From an uncultured Clostridia bacterium (GTDB lineage Bacteria > Bacillota > Clostridia > Oscillospirales > Oscillospiraceae): DNA of 8,400 bases. Within the stretch, counting starts at the first letter, position 1, and each line of letters begins with the position of its first letter. Shown piece by piece: positions 1 through 7,052 of this stretch. Position numbers and translations under genes: made by a program. The stretch is taken from the NCBI GenBank assembly GCA_945918315.1, contig CAMEIK010000042.1, positions 1 to 8,400 on the forward strand, in the 5' to 3' direction. The notes under the pieces were generated by a model. That model searched no databases and was not told the DNA's origin. It was given only the letters and a program-made list of their open reading frames with translations.

Positions 1-30
1 AAGCATTCGCTTGCGGCCGTTGTGTACTAT

Positions 31-630
31 TCAGGTATCTGTCTTTTCCCGGAGCTGACGGACCAGCTCCTCCCCGGAGGGGAAAAAGCCCTGAACTCTC
101 CCGCCGGGCAGCAGGATCGTGGGAACAACTTCCACCTTCACGTTCTCCTTGGCATAGCGGACTGCTTCCCGCTGCCGCTGGGTATAGATTCCGTCTTTTA
201 AGGCCTCCAAAAACAGAGCCCGATCCAGCCCGATCTCCCCGGCAAGCTCCGCCAGCACCGCTTCCGAACCGATATCCCGTTCCTCAGCGAAATACGCCTC
301 CATCACCCGGCGGCAGTATTCGTTGCCCAGGCCCCGCTCCTCAGCAAAGTGGAAGCCCTCAAAGGCTTTTCGGGTATAGGGCCGGGGGCAAACATTGGGA
401 GGGAGCTTGGCATCCAGGCCGATTTTTTCGCACGCGGGGGCAAGCGTCCTTCCAAACCTTGCCCGGCGCTCCGGGTCCGAGCACACATCCACCGGTGGAT
501 TACTCTCCTCCGTCAGCTCGTTGGGAAGAAACCGAATCCTATGGGGGAAAATATCCTGTACCGTGTCCAGCAGCGCTACCAGATAGTAGCAATAGGGACA
601 TACAAAATCAATTACAATCGGTAATTCCAT
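31..630 (-). CDS. DsbA-family (FrnE-like) thiol-disulfide oxidoreductase, cytoplasmic
   Basis: A 199-residue protein of the DsbA/FrnE/2-hydroxychromene-2-carboxylate isomerase thioredoxin-fold family. The first beta strand (IVIDFV) leads straight into a CPYC redox motif at residues 11-14. The middle is helical (about 55-160), and VVPT at 169-171 supplies the cis-proline loop (P170) facing the active site. There is no signal peptide or membrane segment, so it should act in the cytoplasm; this fits FrnE-type proteins rather than periplasmic DsbA. Extra cysteines lie at about 50, 67, 81 and 106. The start follows the peptidase stop by 3 bp, and its ribosome site (AAGGTGA, 634-640) overlaps that stop, which implies translational coupling. 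It is the last gene seen in the operon; its redox partner and its link to sugar use are unknown. The family call is firm. The function (disulfide isomerase, glutathione transferase-like, or other) is open. Confidence 0.85.
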   Translation of the reverse strand: MELPIVIDFVCPYCYYLVALLDTVQDIFPHRIRFLPNELTEESNPPVDVCSDPERRARFGRTLAPACEKIGLDAKLPPNVCPRPYTRKAFEGFHFAEERGLGNEYCRRVMEAYFAEERDIGSEAVLAELAGEIGLDRALFLEALKDGIYTQRQREAVRYAKENVKVEVVPTILLPGGRVQGFFPSGEELVRQLREKTDT

Positions 631-633
631 TTT

Positions 634-1755
634 TCACCTTTCACACAGAAGTTCCGCCGTTATTTGGGCAATTTCCGCCATTTCCTGTACATAAGTATAC
701 TCGCCGCAGGTGTGGCAGCCATGCATGGCAGAGGCCGCCACAATTCCCTGAATGCCGTTTGCCGCAAGCCAGTTATTGTCGCTTCCGCCAAAGGTCGCCG
801 TAAACGACACCGCATGGCCCAGCCTGTTACATACCCTCCGGTAGCGCCGGGCCACCGGGGCTTCGGCGGGCACATGGTAAGCATGGAACAAACACCGCTC
901 CCGGATTTCAAATTCAGCCCCGTTCTCCTGGCAGACCTGACGGAAGGTATCTTTCAGATTATCCAGGAGAGTAAAGGCATAGCCGTCATCCAGGCTGCGA
1001 ATCTCTCCGCGCACCGTACAGGCATCCGGCACAATGTTTGTCGCCGTACCTCCCTGGATGGTCCCAAAGTTCAGTGTTGCCTCCGGGGATACCCGTCCGG
1101 CAGGAATCCGACAGATGGCCTGGGCCGCGGCGGAAATGGCGCTCACGCCCTTTTCCGGGGCGAATCCCGCATGGGACGCTTTTCCCCGAACCGTGACCGT
1201 AAAATCCAGCAGCGTGGGAGCCTGGTTGGCAGCCGTTCCCACAGCGCCGTCGTAGTCCAGTACATAAGCTTCCCGGGCCCGGACAACGCTGAAATCAAAT
1301 ACGGACGCTCCCACACAGTAGGCTTCCTCCGCAACGGAAAACAGCACCTCCACCGGCCGGTGGGGGATTTTCTGTTCTTCCAGGGCAGCGACCGCTTCCA
1401 GAATCTCCGCCACCGCGGCCAGATCGTCCGCCCCCAGTACCGTATCCCCGGCAGAACGCACCCGTCCGTCGGGCTCTGCCACCGCCCGTTTCCCCAGGGC
1501 AGGCGCCACGGTATCCATATGGGCGCATAGCAAAAGCGGGGGCATATCCAGTTTCCCCGGCAGGGTGGCAAAGAGATTCCCGGCATTGCCGTGAATCTTC
1601 CGGGCGCTGTCGTCCTCCCATACCGCAAAGCCCAGCTTTTTCAATCGGGCCGTCAGTTCATCGGCCATAGCCCTTTCCCCGAAAGAGGGGCTGTCGATGG
1701 CCACAAGCTCCCGAAAGGAGTCCAGAAGCCGTTGGGAATTGATGATCGTTTTCAT
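634..1755 (-). CDS. PepT-like M20 family zinc metallopeptidase
   Basis: A 373-residue M20 peptidase that best resembles the peptidase T-like branch. Visible motifs in order: CAHMD with H79 and D81, LGADD with D110 (bridging metal ligand), VAEE with E143/E144 (general base and metal ligand), VLDYDG with D167 or D169 (metal ligand), ASHAG with H195 (dimerisation-domain histidine), and a C-terminal MHGCHTCGEY with H348 as the likely last metal ligand. All catalytic positions appear present, so it should be an active di-metal enzyme of the cytoplasm. The family removes N-terminal residues from small peptides or hydrolyses amide bonds of acylated amino acids; the substrate here is unknown. It begins 15 bp after the kinase stop. 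The ribosome site is imperfect: AAGGA lies only 1 nt from the ATG, and a second AAGGG (1768-1772) lies 12 nt away. No better in-frame start is seen. A peptidase in a sugar operon is unusual. Confidence 0.88.
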   Translation of the reverse strand: MKTIINSQRLLDSFRELVAIDSPSFGERAMADELTARLKKLGFAVWEDDSARKIHGNAGNLFATLPGKLDMPPLLLCAHMDTVAPALGKRAVAEPDGRVRSAGDTVLGADDLAAVAEILEAVAALEEQKIPHRPVEVLFSVAEEAYCVGASVFDFSVVRAREAYVLDYDGAVGTAANQAPTLLDFTVTVRGKASHAGFAPEKGVSAISAAAQAICRIPAGRVSPEATLNFGTIQGGTATNIVPDACTVRGEIRSLDDGYAFTLLDNLKDTFRQVCQENGAEFEIRERCLFHAYHVPAEAPVARRYRRVCNRLGHAVSFTATFGGSDNNWLAANGIQGIVAASAMHGCHTCGEYTYVQEMAEIAQITAELLCER

Positions 1756-1770
1756 ATCCTTCCAGTTCCC

Positions 1771-2661
1771 TTACAGATACCGGCTGACCTCTTCCCGGGT
1801 CACGGTAGCGCCGAAGCAGCCGACAGCGGTGATGGACTTTCCGGCAAACACATTGCCCAGACGCAGACACTTCTCAAGCGGCAGGTCATGGATCATTCCG
1901 TAAACCACGCCGGTAATAAAGTTGTCCCCGGCGCCGGTGGTATCCACGGCCACAACGCCGGATTCCGCCGGGATGATCCGCATTTTCCCATCCTTCAGGA
2001 ACGCGCAGCCATCCTGACCCAGAGTAATGACCGGATTTTTGGTATATCCCGCCAGGAACCGAAGGGCCTCCTGAAGGTCCTCGGTTCCCGCGATTTTCCT
2101 CGCCTCTTTATCATTTGGCGTATACACATCCACATAGGGAAGAAGCTCCCGGATCGTATCAATGCACAAATCATCGCTCCAACCGTTGTCGAAAACGATC
2201 TTTACACCGGCTTCGTGCAGCCGTCTGGCTGCATTCGGATGCCCTACCGGCGCAAAGGTGACCCTGGCATCTGACAGATAATCAAAAACCACATCTTCCG
2301 GAAGACAGCTCTCATATACCTGCTCATTATGCGCCAGGAATCCCCGATCCTTCGGTCCGGAGAACACAGCCGTCACTACCACCGGATCCTTTTTCGGAGA
2401 GGGAAAGCTGCGGAAAGCGTGAAAACCCTTCCGCTCCAGCAGCCGGAGGCAGATATCCGTAACATCCCCCTCCCCCAGAAACGTCCCCAGCTCCGTCTTG
2501 CAGCCAAGCTGATTCAGCACAATGGGACACACCATGGGGCCGCCCCCCAGCTGAAGCGTGAAGCTCTTGGCGAAGACCTCCTCCCCCAGCGCGGGCAGAC
2601 GGTCGAAGCCCTGGAAAATGCAGTCCAAATTCATCTGCGCAAATGTCTTAAAATCAAACAT
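1771..2661 (-). CDS. PfkB/ribokinase-family carbohydrate kinase
   Basis: A 296-residue sugar kinase from the preferred start; the ATG at 2676 would add five residues. The start at 2661 is preferred because a purine-rich GGGGAAGAGG lies directly before it and because MFDF opens the first strand as in the family. Seen motifs: LGGG at 38-41, TPNDKEA with the NxxE metal motif (N183, E186), VITLGQDG at 211-218, and the PfkB signature DTTGAGD at 240-246 with D246 as the catalytic base. The family transfers ATP phosphate to a sugar or nucleoside hydroxyl. The N-terminal motif is odd: after GGG comes PMVCPI instead of the usual small residues and Asn (GGxxxN), a region that helps select the substrate. 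It follows the GH4 gene, so it probably phosphorylates the released monosaccharide, or the glycoside before cleavage. The exact sugar cannot be read from the sequence. Confidence 0.9.
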   Translation of the reverse strand: MFDFKTFAQMNLDCIFQGFDRLPALGEEVFAKSFTLQLGGGPMVCPIVLNQLGCKTELGTFLGEGDVTDICLRLLERKGFHAFRSFPSPKKDPVVVTAVFSGPKDRGFLAHNEQVYESCLPEDVVFDYLSDARVTFAPVGHPNAARRLHEAGVKIVFDNGWSDDLCIDTIRELLPYVDVYTPNDKEARKIAGTEDLQEALRFLAGYTKNPVITLGQDGCAFLKDGKMRIIPAESGVVAVDTTGAGDNFITGVVYGMIHDLPLEKCLRLGNVFAGKSITAVGCFGATVTREEVSRYL

Positions 2662-2664
2662 ATG

Positions 2665-2674
2665 CCTCTTCCCC
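2665..2674 (-). promoter_or_regulatory. Ribosome binding site deciding the PfkB kinase start
   Basis: The minus strand reads GGGGAAGAGG ending 3 nt before the ATG at 2661; its GGGGA half has a more usual spacing. The alternative ATG at 2676 is preceded only by weak GGATCAGG touching the codon. This favours the shorter protein, but the longer one cannot be excluded. Confidence 0.5.
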
Positions 2675-2685
2675 ATCCTGATCCA

Positions 2686-4071
2686 TTAAGAATTGCTCAT
2701 GTGAATGAAGCGTTCGTAGCGCGTAAAGAAGGTGTCCACCAGTTTTTCCGCGATCTGCAGATCATTGACCAGCGGATGCATGTACAGGCCCTGCACAGCG
2801 GCTTCCCGGTCGTTTTCCAGAATGGCCCGGATTGTGCTGCGCTCAAAGAATTTAATCCGCTGGATCTGCAGCAGCTGGAAGCTGCTGATTTTTCCGATCT
2901 TCACAGGCTTGGCTCCCTCCCGGGTGATGTCGCATGTGATTTCCACCACATCGTCATCCGCCAGACCGTCAATGGCGCCTTGATTGGGTACGGACAGGAT
3001 CATGCGGCAGGGCGTCCCGTCGGTAATGGCATGGATAAACCGCAGGGCAACCGCCGCGTATCCGCCCTCATCGGGCTGGCTCAGGAATTCTTCGACAGTG
3101 GGCGGCACCCAGACCTTTTCCCGGTTCGCGCCGCTCTCCACGGAGAAGTAAGCGTTTTCCCGCTTGCCGTAGGCCTGCATATACAGCGCAAAGCCTTTTT
3201 CAAAGTCTCTGGGAAATTCCAGTTTGTCCAGCTGTTCCTCCAGCTCCCGGTTAATGAGGTAAATCATCTCTCCCCGGGGATGCTCCGCCTTTCGGATCAT
3301 GCTCAGGGACTTCTCCCTGCAGTAATAGAAATACAGATACTCATTGAGCATGCAGCCGTCGTTCAGCTGGGCCATCTCCTTCGTAAACAGGCGCATCTCC
3401 GAGTACTTGTAGACCCTGGGATCGGCAAGAAGCTCCTTCTGGATATCCTTTCCCTGCAGCCTGGCATTCCGGAACCAGGAAAGATGGTTGAGCCCATAGC
3501 ATTCCACATCCAACGCGCCGTCGGGGACCTCCAGGATTTCCTCCAATTGCTTAATAAAGCCGCTGGGAGCGTCACAGATGCCATAAACGTTGTCAAAGCC
3601 CTGCTGGCGCATGGCCTGGGTAATGATACCGCTGGGATTCGTGAAATTAAAGATCAGATGACCGGGCTTTGCCAGCTTTTTCGCCAGATTGCAGTAATAA
3701 ATCAGCGTGGGAATGGAGCGGATCGCCATGGCAAAACCACCGCCGCCGGTAGTCTCCTGCCCCAGAACCCCAAGCTCCATACAGGTCCTCTCGTCAAAGA
3801 GCCGGCCCTCATCTCCGCCGGCACGGATTGTGGTGATGATGTAGTCCACATCTGTCAGGGCGGCAACGGGGTCGCTGGTAACGGTGAATTTCAGCTCCGG
3901 GTCCAGCCGGGCCGCGATTTCCTTGGCAATGCTGCCGTAGGTCCGCAGCTTTCTCGGGTCGTTATCCAGCAGGACAATATGGTCCACCCGGATGCTGCGG
4001 GCATTCTTAACCAGGGATTTTGTCAGAAACGCAGACCGGGCACCGGTACCGCCGATTACACAAAGCTTCAT
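2686..4071 (-). CDS. GH4 family glycosidase (NAD+- and metal-dependent; phospho-glycosidase-like)
   Basis: A 461-residue glycoside hydrolase family 4 enzyme. GH4 enzymes use NAD+ and a divalent metal to oxidise C3 transiently and cleave by elimination, on alpha or beta bonds. Seen: an N-terminal NAD-binding turn GGTGARS (7-13), IRAGG with R83, GQETTGGGG from residue 104, NPSG at 145-148, the metal-cysteine motif CDAP (C166), and GLNH with H196 as the second metal ligand. A tyrosine-rich YLYFYY at 245-250 holds the probable catalytic Tyr region. Length is normal for the family. The IRAGG/GQET pattern resembles the 6-phospho-glycosidase branch (LicH, BglT, GlvA) rather than MelA or AglA. CDAP is nearest to the CDMP of 6-phospho-alpha-glucosidases, but I do not know it as a described subgroup. 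An upstream TTG (4089) overlapping the previous stop lacks a ribosome site; the ATG at 4071 has a good one. Anomer and phosphate dependence are uncertain. Confidence 0.92.
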   Translation of the reverse strand: MKLCVIGGTGARSAFLTKSLVKNARSIRVDHIVLLDNDPRKLRTYGSIAKEIAARLDPELKFTVTSDPVAALTDVDYIITTIRAGGDEGRLFDERTCMELGVLGQETTGGGGFAMAIRSIPTLIYYCNLAKKLAKPGHLIFNFTNPSGIITQAMRQQGFDNVYGICDAPSGFIKQLEEILEVPDGALDVECYGLNHLSWFRNARLQGKDIQKELLADPRVYKYSEMRLFTKEMAQLNDGCMLNEYLYFYYCREKSLSMIRKAEHPRGEMIYLINRELEEQLDKLEFPRDFEKGFALYMQAYGKRENAYFSVESGANREKVWVPPTVEEFLSQPDEGGYAAVALRFIHAITDGTPCRMILSVPNQGAIDGLADDDVVEITCDITREGAKPVKIGKISSFQLLQIQRIKFFERSTIRAILENDREAAVQGLYMHPLVNDLQIAEKLVDTFFTRYERFIHMSNS

Positions 4072-4080
4072 AGAAGAAGA

Positions 4081-4086
4081 TCCTTT
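4081..4086 (-). promoter_or_regulatory. Ribosome binding site deciding the GH4 start
   Basis: AAAGGA lies 9 nt before the ATG at 4071 and overlaps the amidohydrolase stop (TGAAAGGA). The same motif and spacing precede the amidohydrolase gene (5151-5156), while AAAGG and AAGGAG sit at the same 9-nt spacing before the first permease and the lipoprotein. The consistency supports 4071 over the TTG at 4089, and predicts coupling of GH4 translation to termination of the preceding gene. Confidence 0.8.
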
Positions 4087-5141
4087 CAAGCGAATTTCGC
4101 GATTTCAGCCTTCAGGAAATCGATGGTATTCTTGACGTATTCGTAGCTTTCCCCCCGGGGGATGTACTGGTACAGGGTGTCGGCGTATTCCAGAACCATG
4201 GGCACATTGATCTTCCGGTCCAGGCTGCCGCAGAAGTCAAAATAGTTGTTGTAGTAGACATCCCGAAGGGTCTTTTCCGGCAGGTCAAGTCCGATACAGT
4301 TTTCTTCAAAGGCTACGAAGGCTTCATCGGTTTCCATCACTCTTTGCAGGCAGGTCACCGTCTCCATCCAGTGGTCCGAGAAGGTGTCTGTGCCGAAGAG
4401 GATCCGCTTGGAATGCCGGCCAAAGAAGCTCCGCCAGTACTCCCGGTCCTTGGCAAAGTTTTCAAACATCTCCCAACCGGGGGTAATATCCAGGTACAGG
4501 TTGGGGTACCGGTCAAGCAGCTCGCCGCACAGGCCCGGCTGATCGGAAATGAAGAAGAAATGGGGGATGCACAGCTTCAGATCCGGGTGCTTGTGAAGGA
4601 TACCGAAGGTCTCGTCATCGATCTCATACTTGTGAGGGAACTTACCGTTGCCGTAGAAGAAATTCTTGGTCTTTGCCCACTCCGGCAGCTGGTCCCAGTG
4701 CCAGAACTCCACGGGGTCATTGATATGGTACAGAATGGGGAACTGCTTTTCGGCAGCGTAATCGAACATCTTGTCATAGTTGGGCGCGTCCAGCGGGATC
4801 CCGTTGCGCACACGGACACCGGGCTTGCCGTCCAGCATCTTGATTCCGTCAAAACCGGCAGCTTCCAGCCACTGGATCTGGCGCAGCAGCTCGTCGGCAT
4901 CGGGAACCACACCCCCGAAGTAATGGAAGGAGCCGAAGGCCTGGCACCTTCCTCCCTCTTTCAGCTTCATCAGGGCGCACAGAAGATTCTGCGTCAGCGC
5001 CAGGGGGTGGCCGATCACCGTGCAGGCCATAAACGCCCAGTGCTCATAGCCGCAGTAGTTCACCATTTTTACACAATCGTCCATGTCCTCCGGGTTAAAC
5101 AGATGAATATGGACATCATTGATGGGATAACGATACAACAT
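4086..5141 (-). CDS. Amidohydrolase-2 family (PF04909-type) metal-dependent hydrolase or decarboxylase
   Basis: A 351-residue TIM-barrel enzyme of the amidohydrolase superfamily. Visible in order: NDVHIHLF with HxH (H11, H13) on strand 1, GFDGIKMLDGKPG with K101 on strand 3, LYHINDP with H139 on strand 5, CIPHFFF with H194 on strand 6, and LFGTDTFSD with D252 on strand 8. All usual metal-site positions are filled, so it should be catalytic and cytoplasmic. Relatives in this family include sugar-lactone and pyrone lactonases and non-oxidative decarboxylases (gamma-resorcylate, ACMSD), so hydrolysis of an amide should not be assumed from the name. The insert around 145-172 is rich in aromatic residues (WHWDQLPEWAK, FFYGNGKF) and may shape the pocket. 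It begins 26 bp after the second permease with AAAGGA at 9 nt, and sits directly before GH4. A role in processing an imported glycoside's non-sugar part or a lactone is inference. Confidence 0.85.
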   Translation of the reverse strand: MLYRYPINDVHIHLFNPEDMDDCVKMVNYCGYEHWAFMACTVIGHPLALTQNLLCALMKLKEGGRCQAFGSFHYFGGVVPDADELLRQIQWLEAAGFDGIKMLDGKPGVRVRNGIPLDAPNYDKMFDYAAEKQFPILYHINDPVEFWHWDQLPEWAKTKNFFYGNGKFPHKYEIDDETFGILHKHPDLKLCIPHFFFISDQPGLCGELLDRYPNLYLDITPGWEMFENFAKDREYWRSFFGRHSKRILFGTDTFSDHWMETVTCLQRVMETDEAFVAFEENCIGLDLPEKTLRDVYYNNYFDFCGSLDRKINVPMVLEYADTLYQYIPRGESYEYVKNTIDFLKAEIAKFA

Positions 5142-5167
5142 AGAATCCGTTCCTTTCTTCCTGTTTA

Positions 5168-6004
5168 TCAGCCTTTGATACCGCTCTGGGCGATACCCGC
5201 CACAAACTGCTTCTGGAAAATCACGAAGAGAATGATCAGAGGAAGCACCGCGATAACACCGCCCGCCATGACCTGCTCATAATAGGTAGTGTGCTCGCCG
5301 ATGAGCATGGCAAGGCCAGCCGCCAGCGTCATCATTTCCGCACGGGAGTTGTTGATGAGAGGCCACATCAGGTCCTTCCACGCGCCCAGCATGGTCAGAA
5401 TGGCCAGCGTGGTAATTCCAGATTTCACCAGAGGCAGCAGCACATTCCAATAGATCCGGAAATAGCTGCAGCCATCGATCAGCGCCGCTTCATCCAGTTC
5501 CTTTGGTATCGTTGAGAAGAACTGGCGCATAAGGAACACGCCAAAGATATTGAAAAGTCCCGGCAGCACAAGGCCGATCAGGGTATTCGTCAAATGCAAT
5601 GACACCATGATCTTGAAGCGGGGAATCACAAAGATCTGCCCGGGCACCATCATAAGCGCCAGCATACCAAGGAACAGGACATTTTTTCCCGGGAACTTCA
5701 GGCGGTCAAAGGCATAGGCGCAGATGGTCACAATCAGGATCTGACCCACAATCATCATAAGCGCCACAAGAATGGTGTTCAGATACAGTCTGGGAAAATT
5801 CAGCTTATCAGAGATGATGGCATAGTTTTCCCACCGGGGGATATCCGGCAAAAACTTCACCGGAATCTGTATGGTTTCTTCAAATGTCTTAATGGAGGTG
5901 AGGAACATCCAGATAAAGGGGCCCACCGCCAGAAAAGAGCCCAGGACCAGAAACACATGGTTCATAATCCTCGTAAAAAGACTCTCAGATTGTCTGATAC
6001 TCAT
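5168..6004 (-). CDS. CUT1 ABC sugar transporter permease, MalG type
   Basis: A 278-residue inner-membrane permease with six predicted membrane segments (about 16-36, 75-98, 108-127, 138-160, 196-215, 245-265). The cytoplasmic EAA loop is clear: IPKELDEAALIDGCSYFRIY with E172-A-A and D177-G178, followed by LLPL; this loop docks on the ATPase. The C-terminus ends in GIKG, as is common for MalG-type subunits. It pairs with the MalF-type gene just upstream (6-bp gap) and would receive substrate from the lipoprotein. GGAG lies about 11 nt before the ATG. No ATP-binding subunit is encoded in the window, so a shared MsiK/MsmK-type ATPase elsewhere is the likely motor. The class suggests oligosaccharide or glycoside uptake rather than free monosaccharide. 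Confidence 0.93.
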   Translation of the reverse strand: MSIRQSESLFTRIMNHVFLVLGSFLAVGPFIWMFLTSIKTFEETIQIPVKFLPDIPRWENYAIISDKLNFPRLYLNTILVALMMIVGQILIVTICAYAFDRLKFPGKNVLFLGMLALMMVPGQIFVIPRFKIMVSLHLTNTLIGLVLPGLFNIFGVFLMRQFFSTIPKELDEAALIDGCSYFRIYWNVLLPLVKSGITTLAILTMLGAWKDLMWPLINNSRAEMMTLAAGLAMLIGEHTTYYEQVMAGGVIAVLPLIILFVIFQKQFVAGIAQSGIKG

Positions 6005-6010
6005 AATAAC

Positions 6011-6922
6011 TCAATCTCCCGTCTTAATCCAGTATTTTTTTACGATCATCTGAATAATGGTGATTACCATAATAATCAGAGCCAGCACAACGGAGATTGC
6101 CGCGCCGTAACCGCGCATACTGCTCTTATTAAAGGCGCATTCGTAGAAATAGGTCACAAGACTCATGCTGTATGTATAGGAATAGGTGGTACGGTCCACC
6201 ATGAGGTAAATGAAATCAAAGATCTGCAAAATACCCATGGTCACCATAATGATGGCGAAGAAGATCATGGGCCCCAGCAGAGGCAGGGTGATTTTGAAGA
6301 AAAGCTGACGGTTGGAAGCGCCGTCAATCCGGGCGGCTTCATAGTAGGACTTGTCAATGCCCTGCATTGCCGCCAGCATAATAATGGTGTAGTAGCTTAC
6401 CATGGACCAGACCAGCACCAGGATGATGGCCCACCGCACATAGTGAACATCTCCCAGCCAGGAGATCCGCTGCAGACCGATCTTCTCCAGAAAGAAGTTC
6501 AGAATGCCATACTGATAGTTGAGAATCCAGCGCCACAGGATGCTGATAGCCGCGGGCATTGTAATCGCGGGAATATACAGCAGCGTGCGGTACAGCGTCC
6601 GTCCGCGGATCTTCTTGTTCACAAGGTTCGCAAAAAAGATGGAGAAGAAAATAACCAGGGGAACACCCACCGCCGCGTAGAAGAAGGTGTTTCGCAAAGC
6701 CAGCCAGAAGGTCTCATCCTGAAGAAGCTTCTGGTAATTGCTCAGCCCCACAAAGGTACCGTTGCCGAAAGTGCCCATCTTCCGGAAGCTGTACAGGATA
6801 TTCTGAACAAAGGGAACAACACTGAATACCATCAGTCCCAGAAACATGGGTACAATGAAGATGTACGCGGTGATGGCTTCCTTCCGCTTCAGACGGCCCA
6901 GGGACTCTTTTTTCACTTTCAT
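6011..6922 (-). CDS. CUT1 ABC sugar transporter permease, MalF type
   Basis: A 303-residue permease with a basic N-terminus (KVKKESLGRLKRKEA) and a first membrane segment at about 18-40, then segments near 75-100, 115-133, 165-185, 218-240 and 272-294. The EAA loop reads GIDKSYYEAARIDGASNRQL with E195-A-A and D200-G201, followed by TLPLLGP. It lacks the large periplasmic insert of enterobacterial MalF, as is usual in Gram-positive relatives. GGAAAGG at 6932-6938 ends 9 nt before the ATG. The gene is separated from the binding-protein gene by 193 bp that include a strong hairpin, while the next permease starts only 6 bp after its stop, so the two permeases are made as a unit and probably at lower level than the binding protein. 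Confidence 0.93.
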   Translation of the reverse strand: MKVKKESLGRLKRKEAITAYIFIVPMFLGLMVFSVVPFVQNILYSFRKMGTFGNGTFVGLSNYQKLLQDETFWLALRNTFFYAAVGVPLVIFFSIFFANLVNKKIRGRTLYRTLLYIPAITMPAAISILWRWILNYQYGILNFFLEKIGLQRISWLGDVHYVRWAIILVLVWSMVSYYTIIMLAAMQGIDKSYYEAARIDGASNRQLFFKITLPLLGPMIFFAIIMVTMGILQIFDFIYLMVDRTTYSYTYSMSLVTYFYECAFNKSSMRGYGAAISVVLALIIMVITIIQMIVKKYWIKTGD

Positions 6923-7052
6923 ATGACCATGCCTTTCCGCTGCCCGTTCCCGTCGCCAACATGGCTTGGGCGGCAGTCTTGACTTTCTCCTGCGGAAATA
7001 CCGTCAGGTACCGTGGGGGAATCTGTCATTATCCCAACCTTGGGGTAGATTT

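Noticed and set aside
1..30. Terminator after the last gene
   Set aside because: Only 30 bp remain after the stop and no clear stem with a U-tract is seen; the sequence is cut by the window edge.
664..1530. A 288-codon open frame on the plus strand opposite the M20 peptidase
   Set aside because: It is explained by the codon bias of the peptidase gene, with no motif, operon context or ribosome site supporting translation.
2329..4146. A 605-codon open frame on the plus strand, antisense to the kinase and GH4 genes
   Set aside because: It lies opposite two genes with clear family motifs, shows no recognisable domain, and its His/Gln/Leu-rich composition is typical of an antisense shadow in GC-rich DNA. 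No good ribosome site is evident.
6919..6930. A three-codon frame (ATG GTC ATA TGA) whose stop overlaps the first permease start
   Set aside because: The only ribosome site lies about 1 nt from its ATG, too close for normal initiation, but at a good 9 nt from the permease ATG. It is probably chance.
7021..7036. A GATAAT-like -10 element on the minus strand that could start a separate permease transcript
   Set aside because: No -35 match is found at 16-18 nt; the region there is the end of the hairpin arm. It is too weak to call a promoter.
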